Notes under the pieces: model-generated | What the model was told of the DNA's origin: nothing | Seen by the model: the letters and a program-made list of their open reading frames with translations, nothing else | Database searches by the model: none | Position numbers and translations under genes: made by a program | Part shown: positions 57,499 to 64,000 of the stretch, one piece after another | How the letters are laid out: each line of letters starts with the position of its first letter | How positions within the stretch are numbered: the stretch's first letter is position 1 | From: Talpa occidentalis | Taxonomy: Eukaryota; Chordata; Mammalia; Eulipotyphla; Talpidae | Reading direction: 5' to 3' | DNA length: 64,000 bases | Assembly: GCF_014898055.3 (NCBI RefSeq) | Contig: NW_023603184.1 | Location: 106,568,615 to 106,632,614 of the forward strand

Positions 57499-60400
57499 CA
57501 ACTGATGCAGAAAGTACACTGAGGTCTTCAGAAGGTCAATAAAGGAAAAAGCCAAAAACTTGTCCCCTACACAGAGAGCTCTACCACAGAGCTCCCTCAC
57601 TTCTCCCAGACTGTGTAGGCTTGGGGCTTCTTGTTTAGAGATGCTAGGGTGAAAACCAGTATCCACCTTTGAACTTTTCATAAAAGAACTGAGAAAGGAC
57701 TGAAGCAAATGTTGGAAATGCCTGCTCACAATGCTGATCATTTCAAAGTATCCCTAAACCTCACTCAGTCCAATGAGTTGGAGGAACATTTCTAATGTTC
57801 TCTACAATTATCTGTGGCAGTCACACCAAGAATTGATGTAACTGTTCTTTATTTTTATCCCCTTTTCTCTCCACCAGATGAATTGTCTTGAGTAGGTTCA
57901 AATGTAGCTACACACTTAGTGCAACCCAACCCCTATCATGCAGATGCTGATGGATCGAGACATGTGAAAGAAATCTGTAAATGTACATTATACGCAAATG
58001 CCATTATGCACCGAAAGTGATGGGCCCTACCATGTGCTGTCAACTAGCCTAAATTCCAGGCCAATGGGCAAAACTGAAGACTTTAATCTAATTATAGTAG
58101 GAGACTGAAATAATCAGAAATGAAGCTACTCGGTTCCTCTTCAGGGAAGTACTACAACTGGGTACTAGGTATAAGAAAGATGTGTTGTAAATAAAACAAT
58201 GACATACATTTTTATGTGTATGTTTATATACACATATAGACCATTCATTGCTGCCCAATTCCTGAGATGACTACCCTTCAATGCACAACTCCAATTTTTT
58301 TTTTTAAGTTTCAAAAACCACGATCAGGAAAAGACATCTTGGATCCCTGTCAACACAGAAGAAACATAAAACATGCAGCAGCAGCTGGATCTGTTCTAGA
58401 GCATGTCACCCTGCTCCAGCGCCTGCTCCCACTATCTGATCAGAAACAATGCTGGACCCAGGGAGGCAGAGTGGCTCCTTCTGCCCTAACGCCCTAATGC
58501 TCTCTCCACCAGGAATTCAGCCAAAAGATCTTTCAAGCGGCAGCACCTAATTGCTGTTAATGCAGGCTGGGCAGCATTCAATGAGCTCATAATGACACCA
58601 GGCTGTTTCAAAGTGTTCTCAGAGCTTGTCCTCTCTATTTTTAAGTTTGTATTTATCTCATGTTTATTCTCACTAGGCGAGGTCCCTGTAAGAAAACTTT
58701 TACTTTTTTTTGTTTGTTTAAGGCGAGCTTTAACTACTTCGAACTCCTTTTAAAAAGACACTGATCAAATTTAGGATGCAGTAACAAGGAATTTCTTGTC
58801 ATGGACTTACTATGTCCCACTCTTTGTTACTCAGATTTTTACATAAATTTTAGAATTGAACAACTTGCAGAGGTGTTAGACTAGATGAACTAACTATTCA
58901 AAGCTTTATTTTGAAAATGAGAATGGCAGAAGTATGTCCATCCACTAGTGGGGAGCCCCACGAGCTCAAGGACTGTGTTCTGTGCAAACCCCAAAGGCTG
59001 TGAGCAGCATTTCCTGTAAGGAGCCCTGTGACCAGGCACATGACTTTGTCCACAAATGACCCATCTCTCTGCAAAACTTGTGCACCATCTAAGAGGAAAT
59101 AGTCTGGGTGGAGCCCATACCAAACAAGTACATGACATGTGAGTGGGGAAAGGAAGTGCCTAAGGAGAACTAAAACTTCTCTCCTGCACATAAGTCCAAG
59201 GCACTGAGGAAAGACAGCTGCCTTATCCCCTCCACATCCCCAAGGAGGAAAGCTCCGATGCAGAATGGCCGATAACAACTGGGTTTGGGGAGGGAGAGGG
59301 AAGCAGAGGGATGATTTATTTGTACAGCATTCCAACAGGTATTTATTTCCTCAAGACTAGCAAAAATGTTCCCAAGGGCAACGCAGGGACTGGTTGTGAG
59401 CCTTCACAAGCCATATGGAGCAAACACTGTCTGCCATTCAGTGTCTGGACTTTTTTGGTTGTCCTCTAGTGATTCCTGAGTGTTCCAAATTATGTTGCTA
59501 ACCTTGGCTTAGACAAAAGAAGATGATTTAATAAGAAACATAAATATTCGATAGTTCATGTTAAGTCACCATCTGGGCTCATGGAAATATTTCTATTTAA
59601 AATGTATATATCATCTTTTGCCATCTGGGTAATCTGTCATACATTTTATGGGAAATTCGAAGTTGGACCGTTAACTCATACCACTTTAAAACAAACATCT
59701 TTGTACCAGGATAAACAAAGAAGAATAGCCCTAACACAGAATCCATCTTAACTATGTCTTCTGCACGTTTTATGTCAATCTTAATGCCTCAAACAAGCCA
59801 GCATTTATCATGCTAGATGATACCCCCAAAAATCAGAAATAAAGCAAAGATATTTTGATTTGGTCCTCAATTAAATTTATTTAGTAAACAGGCTTTTGAG
59901 AAGTATTTTAAATGAAAAAAAAAAGTTTTCTATTATACAGGCAAATATTTTAATGAGGCAGACACCTCTCACCCCCTCACCCCTCTTTCCTCACTCTCCT
60001 CTCCCATCATCCTCTATTTTGTCCTGAGAATGACAGGAAGGTAGTAGTAGGTTTCCTTCTAAAAATACATTTCATCAATACAGTGTTCAATGCACAGATT
60101 ACTAACTTTGTAAAAAGAAAATGAAAACTGATTCTCACTTATAATTTTATAGTATAAAGGTTAAGAGAAGGCCTCAAGTTACTCCTTCCAAAAAACCATG
60201 TATTCCTATTAGGAAAATAATACATTTTCTTTTAACATTCATTCCCCTGGATTTCTCCATGCAAATATTAATTACTAGCATTCAGAGACTAAGCTACATT
60301 TGGTAATGTTTTTCTTTCATACATTTTATTCTTTATTTTATTCCCAGGTGGTTATATTATTCATCAAAAACCTAAATCTGGCTTAATTTTTTTCCATTAG

Positions 60401-61888
60401 AAGGTGCTCAAATATTTTTGAGCAAAACCAGATGGAATATGAATCACAGCCTACTGTTAGAGCATAAACCAAATTAAGACTTATAGGAGGCTACAAAAAC
60501 AATTGAGGACATGCTTGAATTTTGGAGAGCTGGTAAAACAAAAAGATTTCTTCTTTGATTCACAAGGCTCTCCTTTGCAGTCACAGCCCTTACTAAACAA
60601 AGTAAGGTGAGACCAAGCAGGTATGTTTTTAAAATACATTTCATTGATGACTATTATATTTCATAAATATTTATCCACCTATTTACTTCTCTTTGATTGT
60701 CTCCCACTGGTTCATTATAAGAAGATACACAACATGATGCCAATTGCTTCCTTAGTGAGCATGTAGAGGAGGCAGATCACAGGTTATTCTTTTCAATCTG
60801 CCCTCACTCAAGTGCTTTTGGTTCTACTAGACTGATTAGCTAACTCTTGAATAATTAAAAAATAAAATGCTACAATAATTGTGAAGTAGATAATTAAAAA
60901 TATCAAATCACACACAAATATTCTGTGATCACAGAATAAGATTAAAAGGGTCTTGTAGCTACTAGCCCAATGGCAAATGTCATTTGGTTAAATTTTCTGT
61001 ACCTATAGCTCAATCTTAAAAAATAAGCAGCATAATAACCATAGCAGCAACTTCTAGTAGGTACTAATATTTACTACTAATCTAAGTTTTCCTTCTAAAG
61101 AACTCTTACTAAGAATTATTTCCCCAACCTTCAACAACCAGTAATTTTTAACAATATAAAACTTCTCAAATACACTGAGATAAATCATTCAACAAAACCC
61201 TAGATCACAAATTTACTATTCCCTGTATTGTAGAATCATCCTTCTACCCTTTTTCTTTTAGCTAAAAAGTGGTCCAGCTTCCTCACAGCCTGGCATGTTG
61301 ACTAGGTAGACATTTTCATGGACTTCTTCCTGTTCACAAACAAGTTTTTCAGCAATGACTAAATCTAAGAAATATGATCCAGCCAGTTTACTGAAAATCT
61401 TTCCCTTTTCATTTATAAACTACAAAGTATGATGCAAAGGTAAAGTAAAACTGAAAAGTGAATAAAATAGGAATTCATATTATATGTTTTCGCAAGAGCC
61501 TCATGCATTTGGCCAAAAAGGAGTCAAAGGGCAGTTAATTCCCAAAATAGCAGGGGATCCCACCTGCTACAAAAGCATATGGATCAGATTTTACATGAGA
61601 TATTACACACCTACTTATTAAAGAGTTATTTTTTAGTTTATACTTAAGCAGGATGTCACTGCTAGCCCTCAATGGACTCAAGCAAGGATTTTCACTACTT
61701 TCACTACTTTCAAACCAATAGCTTGGTTTGAAACAAGCAAACTTTAGGATACTTTTTTCTAATCTCTTCCCCATTTTTGAACAAGACATGTATGTATCCT
61801 GTTCTGGATGCTGTCCACACACATGAAAGGAACATCTTACCCTTGTGAGTATGTCTTCATTACTATTAGAATGGCTCTACAGGAACAC

Positions 61889-61914
61889 CAAGGAAAACAC
61901 ACACACACACACAC
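61889..61914. repeat. (CA)n microsatellite
   Basis: About 12 uninterrupted CA units in NFE2L2 intron 1. Confidence 0.9.
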
Positions 61915-63029
61915 AGAACCTTCATGAGTACTGGATCTATCACCCTAACTTACTTTACATAACCTACAAATGAATGACCTGGGTGTGGACTAAACAGGTG
62001 GCTCAGAAGTACACCCTGAGGTCAAACAGCCTGCCCACCTGTCCTCATGGACTTTTCTCCTGCCAGGCAGGCATCCCCTGTGTGGGAGGATGGTGCTCCT
62101 CCAGCCACTGCAGCTCTTTCCAGCTGCCACTTCTGAACACCCTGCACGATCTTTTATCCTCTTTGGATCCCCACTTGTAAAAAGAAATAATTTATCTCAA
62201 TCTTTAAGTTTCTTTCCAGATACAACTATTAACAATTAGCTAAAAGGAAAAAAAGAATCAGAATAGTCCCCTAGGCCTGAGAGCCAGGGAAATATGGTAT
62301 ACTATTTGTTGCTGTCAAAGGTTTTATGTGCCTATTGGGGTGGTGATGAATGTTAGAAAAATACTACAGATCCCGTAACCTATATCCCAAGGAATCCATG
62401 TAAAATTTTTTTAGTGTGGGTTTTTTTGAGTATGAAATAAGGTATTAATGGCTAGAACTTCATTTTACCAGAATGGTGGTAGTTATAATAAAGGGGGTGA
62501 CCAAGAGGCACAAGAGTAATGTATATACCACCCTAAAGGGATCACGAATCCATCTAATACACATGTCTAGATCCCAGGCTAGGAACTGTGCTTGTGTTGG
62601 CAACCAGCACAGACTGATAAATCAGTACGCACAGAAAACCTCACAGGAGTGACAAGTGACAAAGTGCACCAGTCACTACTGTGTAAACGGCCTCCCAATA
62701 AACAACAGTTAAACTTGGTTTCCAAAGGTCTACTCCAAGTGAGTTAAAAGCCAAGGAGGGAAGGAGGTGGATAAAGCACAAACAGAAAGTGACTACTTTC
62801 CACTGGGTGCATTCTTGGTCTCTCCTCTTGATGGTGGTAATGCTTCCCTCTTCTCCCCAGAGGCTCAGAATCCCCAGTGCTGGAGAATTCTCATATACAA
62901 AGAGACTTCCTCCTCACATTTGAAATTTCAGGCAGTGTGACTCATCTCAGCTGAGATGGGAATGACTGTTAATGCCACACTGTCACGGAATGCTCCGACT
63001 GGAAGGAGCCACAGGACACACAAGGAGAG

Positions 63030-63145
63030 CCCCTTTCATTTCCCAAATGGGGAAACGGATTTAGAGAGTGAAATGACTGGCCCCAAGGTCAGAGGTCCCA
63101 TTTAGGGTCTACTTTCCCAATTTTACAACTTGTGCCAAGTTATTT
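63030..63145 (-). repeat. MIR fragment, inverted
   Basis: TTCCCAAATGGGGAAACGGA, TTAGAGAGTGAAATGACTGG and CCAAGGTCAGAGGTC follow the inverted MIR core. A second decayed piece may lie at 63420-63480. Confidence 0.6.
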
Positions 63146-63829
63146 AAGAGGGAAAAGTATACATTTTGGCTTCATTTTAATTGTTTAATTAGCACCTCTT
63201 GCTCTATATTACCCGCCTGCAGGCACCTAACAGCTTCTTTGACAGCAGCGGTTTGCACACACACACATCATGGTTTACTGGAGTGTTCGCCAGAAGCTTG
63301 CTGTGGAAGCACCAGGGAGAAGGCTGATCATCATTTATGGATGAGCACTTCTAGGCTTTCGGGATAGAGCAATCCTTCCCCAAATCACGTTTTGGCAAGT
63401 AGCCACGTTTTGGCAAGTAGCAGAGCCAGGGTTCCAACTCAACACTGATTCCAAGCCTGGCAGGCTTGTTCCACGCTGGGGTGCCTCACCTCTGTGTTCA
63501 CACAACATGACGAGGTCTGTCACCGCGTTAGCCTGGGTGCCCTCTCCCCAGGCAGAACACTGAGACTTCCAAGTTGGCCCTCCTATCAGCCAGGCCTTCC
63601 TGCCCTGAAGACACATGGACAAATCAGATCAACTTAACTGCACAATGAGAACTGGCATTTTTTTATTTTAAATTTTACCTACTTTTTTTGCAGTGTTCCA
63701 GAGATGGTTTAATGGGTTCAATGTCCTTTTTAATCTCTAGTTCTCTTTTTTCTTTTATATATGTAAATTTGAGAGAAATTTACATAAATTCTAAATTTAT
63801 ATATCTATGCACAATATATTTTATATATA

Positions 63830-64000
63830 TATATTTCATTTTTTAATTGAGATAACTTTGGTTTACAACCCTGGATATGTTTTAGGCATCTATGTGTACA
63901 CCTCAAGTTTGGCATTTAAATCAATCTTCCATAAAGCCAATATTTAACCCATACTTTATGTCTTATCTGGGCTGTCTTTTTTAAGTTCTTTTATTGAAGT
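63830..64000. repeat. Possible LINE fragment cut by the window edge
   Basis: TTAATTGAGATAACTTTGG and TCTTTTATTGAAGT recall old LINE ends. Too little is visible for a family name. Confidence 0.3.

Larger units (their letters stand above)
54705..64000 (-). other. NFE2L2: NFE2L2 intron 1 (partial)
   Basis: Sequence upstream of exon 2 on the - strand. No match to the first coding exon (start MMDLELPPPG) was found and there is no CpG island, so the main promoter lies beyond the right edge. Human intron 1 is about 30 kb. Contents: two SINEs, MIR pieces, a short (CA)n run at 61889-61914 and AT-rich sequence at the right end. Confidence 0.8.

Noticed and set aside
54705..64000. NFE2L2 first exon or main promoter within the window
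   Set aside because: No match to the expected first codons and no CpG island; it must lie further right.

Overview
This is a stretch of placental-mammal nuclear DNA. It is AT-rich, has intron-split genes with GT-AG borders, LINE-1, MIR and MaLR remains, and 21 copies of one tRNA-derived SINE family. The two protein genes are HNRNPA3 (+ strand) and NFE2L2, encoding NRF2 (- strand), lying tail to tail. This pair and order match human 2q31.2, on the far side of the gene desert from HOXD and MTX2. The SINE begins GGGCCTCCCTGGTGGCGCAG, is about 270 bp long and ends in an ATAAATAAATCTTTAAAA-type tail. It is not Alu, B1/B2, carnivore SINEC, ruminant Bov-tA or equine ERE as I know them. I therefore lean towards a laurasiatherian from a lineage with its own tRNA SINE, but I cannot name the species.

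Layout. Positions 1-35,990 are intergenic: 15 SINE copies, fragments of at least three LINE-1s, MIRs, one MaLR-type solo LTR, a (CT)n(CA)n microsatellite and a full-length U1 snRNA retropseudogene with target-site duplications. One CpG-clustered unique block at 880-1240 stands out. A CpG island (about 35,990-37,240) holds the HNRNPA3 promoter and first exon. HNRNPA3 has ten coding exons from 36,535 to 41,475, a small intron in its 3' UTR and a conserved-looking poly(A) site at about 41,945; longer 3' ends are possible. The region between the two genes (about 42-50.3 kb) has four SINEs, all on the + strand. NFE2L2 coding exons 2-5 run from 54,704 down to 50,771, with a 3' UTR of about 410 bp. 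The rest, 54.7-64 kb, is NFE2L2 intron 1. The first coding exon (about 16 residues) lies beyond the right edge.

HNRNPA3 encodes a nuclear two-RRM, glycine-rich RNA-binding protein. NFE2L2 encodes the CNC-bZIP master regulator of the oxidative-stress response, with both KEAP1 contact motifs intact in exon 2. They are housekeeping neighbours, not a functional operon. No unknown multi-gene system was found. The most useful leads are the CpG block near 1 kb, a perfect GTCACGTGAC element in the HNRNPA3 promoter, dense microRNA seed sites in the NFE2L2 3' UTR, paired hairpins just beyond NFE2L2, and a SINE head that resembles the CTCF motif.
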